Origin: Pinus tabuliformis
Lineage: Eukaryota; Streptophyta; Pinopsida; Pinales; Pinaceae
Length of the DNA: 64,000 nucleotides
Assembly: GCA_031772625.1 (NCBI GenBank)
Contig: CM062810.1
Coordinates: 705,348,358-705,412,357 of the forward strand
Direction: 5' to 3'
Shown: positions 35,089-46,784 of the stretch, piece by piece
How positions within the stretch are numbered: position 1 is the stretch's first letter
How the letters are laid out: every line of letters starts with the position of its first letter
Translations under genes and position numbers: made by a program
Notes under the pieces: generated by a model
Seen by the model: the letters and a program-made list of their open reading frames with translations, nothing else
Told to the model about the DNA's origin: nothing
Database searches by the model: none

Positions 35089-35102
35089 ATGCCTTACGGC
35101 GT
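35089..35102 (-). repeat. Inverted copy of the ACGCCGTAAGGCAT word
   Basis: ATGCCTTACGGCGT is the exact reverse complement of 29935-29948. The pair encloses the lipoxygenase fragment and both copia copies. It could be a 14 bp terminal inverted repeat or chance; there is no extension of the match. Confidence 0.4.
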
Positions 35103-36974
35103 TTCCTTTGCAACATAAGGTGCAAATGCTAGTTTTAATAACAATTGATGAGGAGGTGGAGCCTTGACACATACCATTACAAGCCTTGGAAGAGGGAATC
35201 CAATAATGGGGACATTATCACAAACCTAACCATCAAAGTATCACTTCCAATAAATTATTTGTCTAAGCCCAATATTTTAGAATATCAAAGATTGTCAACT
35301 TTTCCTAAGAAAATAATAAATATGGGTGGAGTTTGTAGTGGAGCTACAACTCCCATAAGTATGGAAGTAGTTGAGCCTATATCCAACTCTATCATCAAAG
35401 GGATGGGTAGAGTACATCTAAATAATTCTGGGGGGTCTGACAAGAAGCTTTTGATTTGAGTATGAATGGGAAAATCTAATAGGGGGAAAGCAATTAGAGA
35501 ACAAACAAGCAACTAGATATTGTGTGTATCCATAACTAGATAGTAAAGAGGTTGTCAAAAAAGATCAAAACATAATGAATTATGAGAGAGATATGATCCT
35601 AGCCTGACAAATTCAAGGGAATCTATCCCAAACGTGATCTGTTATGTAGAGTTTCATTATGAGGGCTTATTAGAGCAATAGTCACTAATAAAGGGACGGT
35701 CACCAAGAAACTAGTGGGGTAGCAAAGGGGCTTCCTTTGTGTTGTGGAATGTAATTGAAAAAACACCCATAAACCTATGTAGCCTCTTAGATATTATGGA
35801 TATGAGGAAAAATTGCTAGTTTTTAATGGATCAAGGAGAATTTCCTTCCTGATTACACCACTGGTAGCATAAGAGAGAAATGTTCTTTCAAGGTATTTGT
35901 TGTGCAACATAGCTGAGAAACCACCCATAAAATTTGGGGAGGCTCTAGGATTAGTGGGGTTTTAAGAGTATTATTGAGTTTGAATTGATGGAGAGTGGCA
36001 TTCATGACTCCATGATCGATGACTAAGTCTAGCTTAGGAGTGGCTAGCTACAAAGGATAGAATAGAAAATTGAGCCTATGTTTTAGTGAAAATTGGCTCA
36101 CCCTTCATCAATTATAGGTAGTTATTGATATTGATTGGAAATTTTTTGTCATGGACCATAAATCTATAATTTAAACCTTAATGAAATAGAAATCATGTCC
36201 ATGAATTATGTATAATTGTGTTTTTTCGTAATGAATTAACATCTCGTTTCAATTGATACCTTATCATTGTATGAATTGCTAAATATATTTGTGATGATTT
36301 TTTAATTTTTACCTGCCTACCTAGTGATCATTAATGTTATATTATGATGTGCTCTTCACAAATATGGGCAAGGATGGAATGGATCACTTGAGCATGGGAC
36401 TAATATTTTTTTTTTATAATCATGGTTATCCTTAATTTTTATGGCTATAAAAGGCCTTTGTAAATTATGATGTAATGTTAAAAAGATATGGTACATTAAC
36501 CGCTCAGGCTCTTAGGAAACTAGAATGGCTAGCTGGTTTTGTAAGACCCTTAATGAGTCTCAACCATGGGAGCCTAGTCTACTCTAGATAGGTTAGTGAA
36601 GCTATGAATCTACTGTTTATGAGAGAAGTGTGCCATTAATGATAGGGAGCTATATGTAAGATTAAAATCCTTGGTTATAAAGTGGAAACTCAAAGGAAAG
36701 AATATTCACAAAACATCTAATGTAAATTTTTAAAGAGTTTATTGAAGAACTCTTGAGTGAGTCACATATGTTGAAGAGGCTCAATTATTCATTGAGTTCA
36801 TTTAGACTGATTATGAATGTGGAAAATTCTTGAAGGGATAGCTCTATGATTGAACAACTAAATCATATCCTTGTTTTAGGGTAGTTAGGCTTGGAGGAAT
36901 TTCGGCACTTGTTCCATATAAGGATTGTGCTTCCTGTGAAAGTATGCCATGGTGATAGAATTTAGTTCATTTCA
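35103..36974. other. Intergenic, nothing recognised
   Basis: No domain is visible. The frame at 35145-35459 (104 codons) contains NNSGGSDKKLLI and MGGVCSGATTPI but resembles nothing I know, and I treat it as unsupported. Old retrotransposon DNA is likely. Confidence 0.4.
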
Positions 36975-37867
36975 TAGTGATTTTAAGCCATGTGTTTTTT
37001 TGGTTGAAAGAGTGAGGTGTTTCACTCATATAGGTAGATAGTGAATAGTAGGATTTTTTGACAATGTAGAGAAATAACATTATTAATAGTCATGGAGTAA
37101 AGGAATTTGGTATTCCTATGTGGATCTCAACATCCCCATAAGGATTTGGGAAATTATAACACTTATTAGAATTTATTTTATTCATTGGAAGTAGGTGGAA
37201 AGTCCCTATTAGAATATATAATTTGTAAATTTAGGCATTGAATTTTCAGGATTAAAGATTTGAGCCCCAACGCCTAGTCACATGGGCTGGTATGGGCTAT
37301 GTATAACGGTCAACATGAAAGGAGATAAATGGGTGGAGGAAATATGGAAGTGGATGCTTCTATAATATAAAATCCATATAAGTGATATTTGGGTGTTCTT
37401 CATTAAGGTGTTAGGCGAATCCATGATTTTGTTAAAGCCATGAAGTGAGAGTTTCAAGACGGTCTAGACATATTGACATCTAGGATTTCTCTAAATTTCA
37501 TGCAAAGTAAAATTACATATGTTAAGGGGTCTTAGTGGGTGGAATGATGAAGTTAATGAACCCTACCTATGGTAACCTTGGTATTAGAGATATCTAGGAT
37601 ATTTAGAAATCTATAAGTCCTCTTAATCCTACAATGAGGTGAAAAACAAAGTTAACGAATGTAGATGCCAATAAGGTAGGATATATGGGGAGCACATGGA
37701 GCCACATATGAAAAAACAAGATCTTGTAGGTAGCCTATGGTAGGACATGGAACGCTGATGTAGATGAGTGATGTGGAAAGATGATATGTCATTGTTTACA
37801 AAGCCCAAAAGATAAGTTTTGAATGTGGTATTACATGTGGCATGATGATGTGGCATTTTGGCATGGC

Positions 37868-37872
37868 ATAGA
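37868..37872. repeat. Target-site duplication ATAGA, left
   Basis: ATAGA directly precedes the 5' LTR and recurs at 43004-43008 after the 3' LTR. The empty site in copy B (47688-47692) has ATAGA once. Confidence 0.95.
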
Positions 37873-38260
37873 TGTTAGCCTCACTCTCATAATAAAACAA
37901 TTCTAAATCCAAATATCATAATTAAATAAATCAAGTCTTGAGAATTAGAAGTTAGTTCCTCAAACTAGGGAGTTTAGTTAGGATGAGAGATTCTCTCCAA
38001 CTAGTTCTCCTAGATTAGCGTTTTGTTGAGAAAATATCTGAACCAAGTTTGTTCAAGATAGACACACTATCTTGAGACAACTTCCTCATGTATTTATGTG
38101 TACTATTATCATTCTTTGTACATTGGATTGATTAATAATTAGAATTTGAATTACATGAGCATGAGAGACCACATGATGGATCTCTGCCTTTTCTGCCAAT
38201 TTAATTTTTGTGTGTTAATTTGTTGTGCATATGGTTATATGGCTTTGTGATTTTTCTTCA
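37873..38260 (+). repeat. 5' LTR
   Basis: 388 bp, TGTTAGCC to TTCTTCA; partner of 42616-43003. Confidence 0.95.
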
Positions 38261-38262
38261 TG

Positions 38263-38273
38263 TGGTATCAGAG
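38263..38273 (+). other. Primer binding site, tRNA-iMet
   Basis: TGGTATCAGAG, the standard plant site complementary to the 3' end of initiator tRNA-Met, two bases after the LTR. Confidence 0.9.
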
Positions 38274-38915
38274 TTGTAGCCTGTTGAGGAATCGATTGTG
38301 CATTCAAACACTATGTATTCTCTTTTGGTGGAGCAGTTTGATTGTCTTGTGCATTGAGCCACATAACTATGGAAAGATCTGAGCCACTTGACCAGTGTGT
38401 GATGCCATATGCTAAGTCAGCCTTTTGAGGGAGATCATGGATTATTTTGGAGCCGCATGAGGGCAGCCAGGCGTGCCTCTGGATCTGAGGAGTCACAGCG
38501 TCCTTTTGGAGTGTGGATACGTGAACTGGTGGACGCGGTTGCACAACAATTTTGGCTGGTGTTCCAGGCCTGGCAAAGGGTGTTACACATCCCAAAGAGC
38601 TAGAATACGTTGTGTGGCATGTTTTCCTATTTCCATATTGAAATGGACTCGGAAAGCACCAAATAAGGTCCTCCATATCATAGAATTTGGTTTGAATGAC
38701 ATTCTTTCGATGAAATTCTCTACATCCTCAATGTTCCCAGCACGACCATATCAAGCCTGCGTGGCTACATGCATAAAGCACACAAATGAAGCATGGTCAA
38801 TTTCCTCTGATCCACTAGATGACATCTCCGATAGCAATGTATAGCAATTAAGGTAACTAGTTTGGGACAATCAACTCTATAATCTTATGCTCGCTCATCA
38901 CCATTTTTCTAAATC
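38274..38915. other. Element interior ahead of the captured fragment
   Basis: Overlapping frames in several directions (38311-38676 minus, 38409-38603 plus, 38473-38844 plus) without recognisable domains. I do not support any as a gene. Confidence 0.4.
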
Positions 38916-39206
38916 TCAAACCTTCGACCTCACGCCCCTCGCAGCATCCGAGCTCCTCTTTTGCCATGGCCACCTATCTCCGTCATCATTTACGAATGGG
39001 CACTGATCAAGCTTCAAGTACTTCAAGCCCTTGAAATTCGACAGTACTTTCATATCTTTAACCCCCTCGCACTTCACCAAGCTTAAGTGCTGAAGGGCAG
39101 TCGCGTTGTTCCAAATATCTGATGGCTGCTTTGCAATAGTTCCTAGCACTGCCACGCACTCATCTGTTTGATTTTCTATAGCAAGTTCAGCATCTTCAGG
39201 ATTCAT
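38916..39206 (-). pseudogene. LRR-like host gene fragment inside the LTR element
   Basis: Antisense to the element, 96 codons read SDIWNNATALQHLSLVKCEG, then VLSNFKGLKYLKLDQCPFV. The spacing L-x-x-L-x-L-x-x-C followed by L-x-x-L-x-x-L-x-L-x-x-C is leucine-rich-repeat wording as found in plant NBS-LRR resistance proteins. No NB-ARC motif is present. It is probably a captured piece of a host gene. The weakness is that only two repeats are visible. Confidence 0.5.
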
Positions 39207-39242
39207 GTCATATACTGATAAAATAATTTATGTGCTTCAAAA

Positions 39243-39569
39243 TCAGGGCTGGACAAGATTCCTCGTGAGTAACAACACAATTTCAAGATCAATTGGATCC
39301 ATTTCTTTAAGCTTCTTCATGTGATCATTTGTGCTTGGGTCAAAGGCATTGCCGAGCAATCCCAGCGCGGAATAAAATAAAACCATTGCATACTTCTTGA
39401 ATATCAACCAAAACAACCAAATAACATCCGTTTTATTGCTTTGATCTTGCACCAATAATATAAATCCTCTCTTGGTTGGTTGAATGAAGTGCCTGGGCAG
39501 CTTCTTTAGGGGGTGAATCACAGCTCCAGAAAGCGGAATAGTAGAGGGGAGAACACACAGATCCACCAT
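39243..39569 (-). pseudogene. Unrecognised host-like coding fragment inside the LTR element
   Basis: A 108-codon antisense frame reads FIQPTKRGFILLVQDQSNKT, then IWLFWLIFKKYAMVLFYSALG and DPSTNDHMKKLKEMDPIDLE. The codon-like composition, charged helical end and same direction as the LRR-like piece suggest both come from one gene, with 39207-39242 as a junction or short intron remnant. I do not recognise the family. It contains a hydrophobic segment of about 20 residues that may be buried or membrane-spanning. Confidence 0.4.
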
Positions 39570-41213
39570 TACTACAGGATATCCAATTATAAGTCACTGG
39601 TTATTTATTTCTCCACACCATCTGATTTCTATTACAGTCCACCACAACCTATTCTGGTGTGACTACATTTTTTGAAATGTTTCCCAGCGTGGAGAAAGAA
39701 CTCTCTTTCTAGGGCTTGGAGGAGGCCACAGTACAAGGTTATATTCCTGTAGTTGATGATCTCGTGAACATTTTCAGATATCTGGAGCGAAATTTTGAAG
39801 ATAAAGAGCCTCCTTCTTCAAACTTCAGAATGTTTTTTTCCTTAAGGGCCACTTATTGTTGAAATCCAACAGTGGTATTTTACTTTGAGGTAGCTTAAAT
39901 TCATTTCAAAGTCAAAGTCAAAGTTAAATTGTAATTGAGAAATCACAATGACAAGTGAGAAAAGTGAGGGTTGATGTGAAAGAGGTAAAACAAATATTAA
40001 AGTTAACTTTGACACTAGAGCTTGGCATTATCATTATTTTAGAGTCAGTTTTTTAAGACAATTTGACGCCAAGAGGTTCTCAGTCTGTGCTTGAGACGCC
40101 TCACTAAAGACATTGTCATGATAATGTATATTGAAGGTTAATAAAAACATCTCTTCTTGTGGTGATTATGTCGTAGATCCACCCGAAATTGAATAATGGG
40201 ATCATAGGTACACTCTGTGTCGTGAAAGTGCTTGCATGATTTGAGTCGCATTTGTAAAACACTCTCTTTATTATGCTTAAACAAAACAACTGCATGCACA
40301 TAATAAAGTTTACATAGACAAGTCATCGATCAAGCTCCTGAAATCAAAGCTCCCATAATCAATTAAGTTCATAAGCACAAAGTGTAACATCATCGACTTG
40401 ATAAAATTAATATTCTGCAACAACATTTCACAACAGCTAATTCACGGCATCAAGTTAAGGATGCTACAAATCAAGCACTTCAAGCCTAACGACATCAACA
40501 ACACTTTTTGTTTTAAACGGAATTATTCAGGTGCATTTTCGGTTGTAACTGACACCCTCATTTGATTTGTTACAATGCATACATTAAGTCAAGTCAGTTG
40601 TCACTTGGACATTTATCATTTGGGTGCATTTTCGACAGTGTTTGACACCCATCATTTTTTTAGCACATTCAGTGCATCACTTAGTGCAGTAATCACACAA
40701 CATTTCAAGACAACAAGTATTTCAAGCAAGTACAATCAAGAAAGCAAGCGTGTTCATAACAACAATCAAGCAAGGAAGAGTGAGTATTTCATTCAAGTGC
40801 GCATAAAACAATCAAGCATGTTCAAGCACATAATCAAGCAAGCAATTATCATCAAACAAGTTTGATTTCTAGTATACTCTAATCTTCAAGTAAGCATCAA
40901 AACAAGCATGTGTCTACAACAAGCGCACTAAGATCAAGGGAGTGTGTCAAGTAACCAAATCAAGTACAACAGTTCAACCCGCAACAAGCGAGCTTGTGTA
41001 AAGTTCCTTAAAGCATTCATAACGATTCATTCACGCAAAGCGATCATCATCAAGCGAGCATACAATCAACATTTCAAGCAAGTGTTTAAAAGCATTAGTA
41101 ATCAATAACCAATACAAGCAAGCGTGTCATTTCAGTGATCGACTCAAGTGAGCAATTTTTTCAAGCATGACTTTTACGACAAGCAAGCCTGACTACAAAG
41201 TAAGCAAGGCAAC
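39570..41213. other. Element interior with CAAGCAAG-rich stretch
   Basis: Noncoding as far as I can see. From about 40600 to 41200 it is a simple-sequence-like field of ATCAAGCAAG, CAAGCGTG and TTCAAGCA words, with irregular period. Confidence 0.5.
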
Positions 41214-41884
41214 ATGGCGACACACATTCAATTGTCCCAAATTATTAACAATTTAATGTTATCATCATTCGGTGACATGGTGCACATCAGCAAAACCACT
41301 CGTGCTGACATTCAAGTGCATATTCAACATGCACATGAAACGATTGGGTTCCTTCAACTAGAGTCGTGACTGCAGAGAAATGAGTTGCAAGAGAAGTGTG
41401 TTGCTTCCAAGTCTTTGACCAATCCAGAGACAGTTTATCATTTGACTTCATTCATCCAAACAACTTTACGTGTTGAAGTTGTTCCAGTTCAAATTTCTTC
41501 CAAACCCATCATCAAGCCATGGGAAGAAATTCAAAGTAATCAAAATCGACGCGGCTTAGGATATGTCAAAGATAACAACAACTTACATATTCCTGATTAT
41601 TCAAAGCCCATTCAGTTCGTCAATGCCAGATTACTTGAACAAATCACCTTAGTAAGTTCTCAGCAACTCAACACACACAAACTAAAGTTGTGTTGCTAGA
41701 CAAACATAAATGCACACAAACTCAAGTTGCAGACAAACCGAAATGTTCTCATTGTCAAAGAACCGGTTGTCTGGAAAATCAATCTTTTGATATCCATCCT
41801 TGTAGCCATTGCGGTAAGTCAAATCATACATCAGAGAAATTCTGCAACCAACGACAGTCAGCCAGATTGAAGATAAATTATTGA
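41214..41884 (+). pseudogene. Decayed gag of the non-autonomous LTR element
   Basis: From ATG 41214 the frame reads MATHIQLSQIINNL, meets one stop near 41370, resumes to RRGLGYVKDNN, HIPDYSKPIQFVNA and stops at 41699. A shifted frame to 41884 then gives KCSHCQRTGC and PCSHCGKSNHTSEKFC. The last is C-x2-C-x4-H-x5-C, one residue longer than a standard gag zinc knuckle, with a half knuckle before it. The position near the 3' end is late for a gag because the protease-polymerase region is missing. The RRGLGY/HIPDYSKP wording is familiar from plant gypsy-type polyproteins. Confidence 0.55.
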
Positions 41885-42604
41885 TGGATTGATCTTTGGG
41901 AATGGTCATCCACAGCCAGAAGATTGTACAAGTTTTACAATGGACTTCACTCACATATATTGCAACCAACAGTAAAAATGAAGATGGTACTCTCATGCAG
42001 TTGAAAGCGGGAGTACACTAGTGAAACTCTCCTACACCTATAGGGGCGGAGTTCAGAAATCAAGTGCAGATGATTGTCTCTCCTTTCAGCTAACAAAGGG
42101 GGGGAAATGTCAATGAAATTGACAGTGGTTGTCAGACTGAAAGTATCGACAACATCAGTGAAGTAGCTAGTGGGCATCTTCAAATCAGCTAGTGGGCATC
42201 AACAATAAAAGCTACAGTGAGAAGTTTTCGACATGAAAAAATTCACCAGTGGCTGATCGACAACAAAGTCATGAGTGAGCAGTTTTCAAAAGCAACGGTG
42301 AGTTGTTTTTCATCTAGTGGGTGATCATCATCATCATATATGCCAGTGGGCATTCATCAACTTTCGTTAGTGGACAAAGGATGATGATTGCAAGAAAAGG
42401 ACAGATGGATCCTTTTGCAGCTTGGCACGTGATGGAGTTGTCAAGCAACATTCAGAGATGAATCATACATACAACTGACTCATGGTGTCTTCATATTGCA
42501 GTTTCTTCAGCATCTAGCTCTGGCGGTTTTTCAGGAAAATTGTTTTTGAGGATCAACTTGAGAACTTGGAAGAGGGTCCGTTGTTCTTATTTTGGATTTA
42601 TCAT

Positions 42605-42615
42605 TGGGGGGGGAA
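42605..42615 (+). other. Polypurine tract
   Basis: GGGGGGGGAA directly before the 3' LTR; the primer for plus-strand synthesis. Confidence 0.85.
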
Positions 42616-43003
42616 TGTTAGCCTCACTCTCATAATAAAAAAATTCTAAATCCAAATATCATAATGAAATAAATTAAATCTTGAGAATTAGGAGTTAGTT
42701 CCTCAAACTAGGGAGTTTAGTTAGGATGAGAGATTCTCTCCAACTAGTTCTCTTAGATTAGTGTTTTGTTGAGAAAATATCTCAACCAAGTTTGTTCAAG
42801 ATAGACACACTATCTTGAGACAACTTCCTCATGCATTTATGCGTACTATTATCATTCTTTGTACATTGGATTGATTAATAATGAGAATGTGAATTACATG
42901 AGCATGAGAGACCACATGATGGCTCTCTGCCTTTTCCGCCAGTTTAATTTTTGTGTGTTAATTTTTTGTGCATATGGTTATATGGCTTTGTTATTTTTCT
43001 TCA
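42616..43003 (+). repeat. 3' LTR
   Basis: 388 bp; same length as the 5' LTR, with about 17 substitutions and no indel. Confidence 0.95.
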
Positions 43004-43008
43004 ATAGA
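43004..43008. repeat. Target-site duplication ATAGA, right
   Basis: Follows the 3' LTR; the interrupted sequence resumes with GGTGAAAATAA, as in copy B. Confidence 0.95.
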
Positions 43009-46000
43009 GGTGAAAATAATTTAATGCGGAATCCAGTGTGGTTCCTATCATGGTGAGTGACGTGGAATACAAAATTATGGTCTTTTTCCTAATCGAGACT
43101 TCTAAAGTTTTCCTCGATCTAGGTGTTGATCATTGTTGGGTGATTTTTTGGATCTAGATGTATTCTAAAGTTTTACACTTTCTATATGTATATGAAATAC
43201 TTGGAAATCCATAACACTAGAGATATAAAATTTTTATAAAATGGTATTATTAGAAATCCCCAAATTTGGATGTGAGTTATAAGTTTGGTAGATGTGTTCG
43301 GATGTGGTGGTGACACATGGGATGAGACTACCATATATCACTCACATGTTGGTTAATGTGGCATCATATGGTGGTGGGATGTGACAAAAATAATATCACA
43401 CATTTTCCATGTTTCAATGGTATGAATGCTAACATGGCTATCATAGGAGTAAATATTTTGAAGGCCATAACTTAGGGTCCATAGCTCAAAAATTGGTGAA
43501 TTTATATCATTAGGAATCTCTTGACATGTAGAAGAAGATGATGATCTCAAAAAAGGGTTTAACATGGAAGAGAAATTTTAATATCCCCATCTGTATAAAA
43601 CAACCTTGCAGGTTGGGTCTATATGCATTGTACCCATAGAAAAGCCTCGAGGGGACTAGATTTGTTGTACTTTGCATGCAAGAATTTTATTATTTTCTTT
43701 ACAAATGTGCATGTATATTAACCTCTACATATTTGGACCTATGGCCCTTAATGATGAAACACATGTTATTAACCATTAATGTAACACCCCTGACCAACCC
43801 CTTGGAGGATCCGTTGGTACCAGATGGTGTTACTTTCATTATACCTAACCTACATAGTCCTGTCATGGAAAAGGGATCCAAAAATTACTTAATTTCCAAC
43901 TTCCTTAAATCTAAAACCTAATGCAACCATCATGTTTGGCTCATCGATAACTTTCCAATGATATAAATTTTCCTCAATCTGACTTATTGATAATAAACTA
44001 TGGCCATTCAAAGCTTAACACTTTTTAAACCTTTCCATGTGAGCATGGCTACCACATGACACTCACAATATGGCCCACATGCCTTTACCTATTAGCATGT
44101 GAGTCCCTTGTGATAGGCCACATCTTCGTAGGCCTTGCCACATCATCGCGACCTGCCAATTGCTATACCACCATGGAATATGCAACATCACCCTCACTTA
44201 GGCTGGCCTGACTGACCCCTTAGCTTCTTTTGAAACCACTTTCTTGTTATAAGGTACTTTGGCATATATTTCCATGCATGCTACATATGACACCTCAGCA
44301 AATAACCTATAGTGTGATAGAATTAACTATGCATTAAAGGATGGGAGGACTTCCCATCTTGACCCCCCTCAACCTCGACCTCTTCCCTTATGGTGCACAA
44401 TGCCAACTCTTTTATGGTTCCATGGTCCTTAGGTTTGTGACATGAATGTTTTCATGTCTAGTGCCAAGGATAATTCCAATCCCTTGACCCTGTTAATCAT
44501 AACCTTCTCCTACCACTTCCATTACTATAGTGGGGGGCACCAAGATTTGAGACCCCGTGACATATTTTTTTTCCGTCAAGTGTCGACATTATTTCCCATC
44601 CCATCCTTGCTAATTTTGGCCTTCCCTAAGTCACACACACTACAAATCCTCCTAGAATTCTGAGGCCCATAGTCTTGAGATGACATCATGGTAATGTCAG
44701 CCCAAGATGATGTCATGATGACATCATATCATCATCGTGGCCCTATTTAAAGATGCCATGTGTCACTCAGTTTTCGGCCACTTGGACTTCCAATATATTC
44801 TTTTGTGACTACCACGTCGTATTATTTTTGCTCACCACGTTGAACCTTGCTCAACATCCATCTTCCACCTTAACCTCAAGCCTAGGTCCCACTAGGGTAC
44901 AAGCACTTCTGTAAAATGTGAATTCCTTGTTATAAAGACTTTTGCCCTTTCTTGGGGGAGTATGATGGTTTTGGCATTGTTGGGTAATTTAATTTTTAGT
45001 TAAATTACTTCATTAAATTTTCAAACTCAAGGTTCATATTCTTGTGAAGAGTATGTGCATTATATATGCTAGGAGGTTTATCTTTTATTATGGATTTTAA
45101 GTTTAAAGGTGAAATATAAGGTTCAGTTACTCAAGACTAGCTCTTGTCAAGTTACACACATGTTCTTTTGTAAGATCAACCAACTAAACTAAAATGCAAT
45201 AAACTAAAGCACATTAATCTAGGAATTGAAATGTGTATTTTACCAAATCGAAATTAAATGTTTATTCTAACTTAGGAGAATTAAAATACTACACTAATTG
45301 GTAGAATTAAAGGTCTATGCTATTTTTCATATTTGGAAATTCATGCCACTTTGTAGAATTGAAAGTCTATGTTATTGGACAAGTAAAGGAACTCTATTTT
45401 AATGATTTAGAAAGGAAATATATTTAATATAATCAAATTAAAATAACCAGTATTCTATGAGTACATAAGAAATCAAAATAGAAACAATATCAACCTGAAA
45501 AGGAGTGAATGGATAATCTTAACAAATTATTGATGTGTGTAGTCTTAATGAGAGTTAATCCAAGCATGAAATAGAAATACGGGACTAAGTTGTGAAGGAA
45601 TTCAAACAAGAAACTAATGAAGGAAATGCTTTTTTTGTTTATTATCTTAATTGAATGTTAAGCCTATTCTATTAAATTGAAAATGAAATAAACCAAGAAT
45701 AAATAGAGCATGGAATTTATAACTAGGAAAAGGAAAATATAGAGTGAAATAACTACTTAGAAACAACGAAATTAACAAAATGATACATTATTGCAACTCT
45801 TTAGGGGGGCCTCTTGTTGAGTGTGAGTAATATCTAACTCAGCTTAATGAATCAATCCACTAACACATTCGCAATATAGTCAAGAACATAATTGTTACTA
45901 AAACAAACTCTTAGATAACAATAATTCCAAACTAGAACAACTGCCTATTGTCTTTTCTATCAAATATATTTATAACATTTCTAACTAAAAACTACAAAGA

Positions 46001-46784
46001 ATTACAAGCCGAGAAACTAGTTCTTTGTTTGACAGATAAATATTCTAATTGAAATAGGAAATCCACTTCTCATGATATACTACAAGAAGAGAAAATCATG
46101 AGAATATTTTAGATCAACACATCATTGATTTTAAATCCAAGTCTCGCTCGCTTGATTCCATACTTGCCTCATAATGAAATTGCTTTCCTTGAAACCCTGT
46201 GTGAGAATAAACCAGAGATGACTTTCTCTTTCACCAAGCAGATGTTGAAATATGTAACTATGTTCAGTCTCCATAATGACATAAGAAAACATGATTTTAT
46301 GTATTTAACGTAAAAAGAAAAATAAATTAATTATTTTTGTTCTTGAGGCATGGGTTTCATGCTCACAGATAATTAATTCTTAGGTCAAGAACCCATTGAG
46401 TGCTTATAGGGTTGGTTATTTAGTCTACAAGTCAATTAAGTCATTTTCATGTATTGAAGACCCATTTGGGCATGTTACATATTGTAAAGAAAAAAACTTA
46501 TTAAGGTCAAAAGACCCTCCAAGACCTCATCATGGTGCAAAAATAAGTCACCCTACACACATGGACAAGTCAGCCTAGAAGGAGCAATTCGACATAGTGG
46601 AATACCTATATATAAGGGAGAATTTGACCTCACTTGAGACACTAACTTCACTCACTCAAGTTCAATCACAAGAGAGAAAGGTGCGAAGAAGAGGAAGATA
46701 AGAAGGAGAAAATAAAGTAGAGTTTTTGGGATTATTTCTGGGCTATCTTTCTCACACGTGAGAATGGACTAGGAAATCTTTCTA
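43009..46784. other. Remainder of duplication copy A, no gene
   Basis: Matches 47693-51483. Frames such as 43676-43921 and 44442-44663 have duplicates at the other copy (e.g. 49129-49359), but this follows from the duplication and they show no domain. Some parts look like decayed LTR retrotransposon. Confidence 0.5.
46607..46616 (+). promoter_or_regulatory. TATA-like box
   Basis: TATATATAAG, followed by a less AT-rich leader-like stretch with CACTCAAGTTCAATCACAAG. The counterpart in copy B (51295-51302) is weakened to CATATAAG. It may be the promoter of an old LTR within the duplicated unit. Confidence 0.35.

Larger units (their letters stand above)
37873..43003 (+). mobile_element. Complete non-autonomous LTR retrotransposon, 5131 bp
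   Basis: Two 388 bp LTRs (TGTTAGCC to TTCTTCA), a 5 bp TSD, a tRNA-iMet primer site two bases after the 5' LTR, and a purine tract (GGGGGGGGAA) just before the 3' LTR define it fully. The LTRs differ at about 17 of 388 positions by my count. Inside are a decayed gag with zinc-knuckle-like cysteines (41214-41884) and antisense host-like fragments (38916-39569). No protease, integrase or RT is visible, so it depended on another element. Confidence 0.95.
36975..46784. repeat. 4.7 kb tandem segmental duplication, copy A (interrupted)
   Basis: Starting near CCATGTGTTTT (36985), this matches 46785-51483 along its length, apart from the LTR element 37873-43003. Without that insertion it is about 4.68 kb. 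The copies differ by a few percent with small indels. The unit has no gene I recognise. Parts such as AATGTAACACCCC-GACCAACCCCTTGGAGG look like old retrotransposon DNA. Confidence 0.85.

Noticed and set aside
35145-35459. 104-codon plus-strand frame
   Set aside because: No domain recognised, and an antisense frame of similar length overlaps it; unsupported as a gene.
38311-38844. Frames of 64-123 codons near the 5' end of the LTR element
   Set aside because: They overlap in opposite directions without known wording; most likely chance in a less AT-rich stretch.
40600-41200. CAAGCAAG-rich field as a satellite
   Set aside because: The words are frequent but without a constant period, so I call it simple-sequence-like and not a tandem array.
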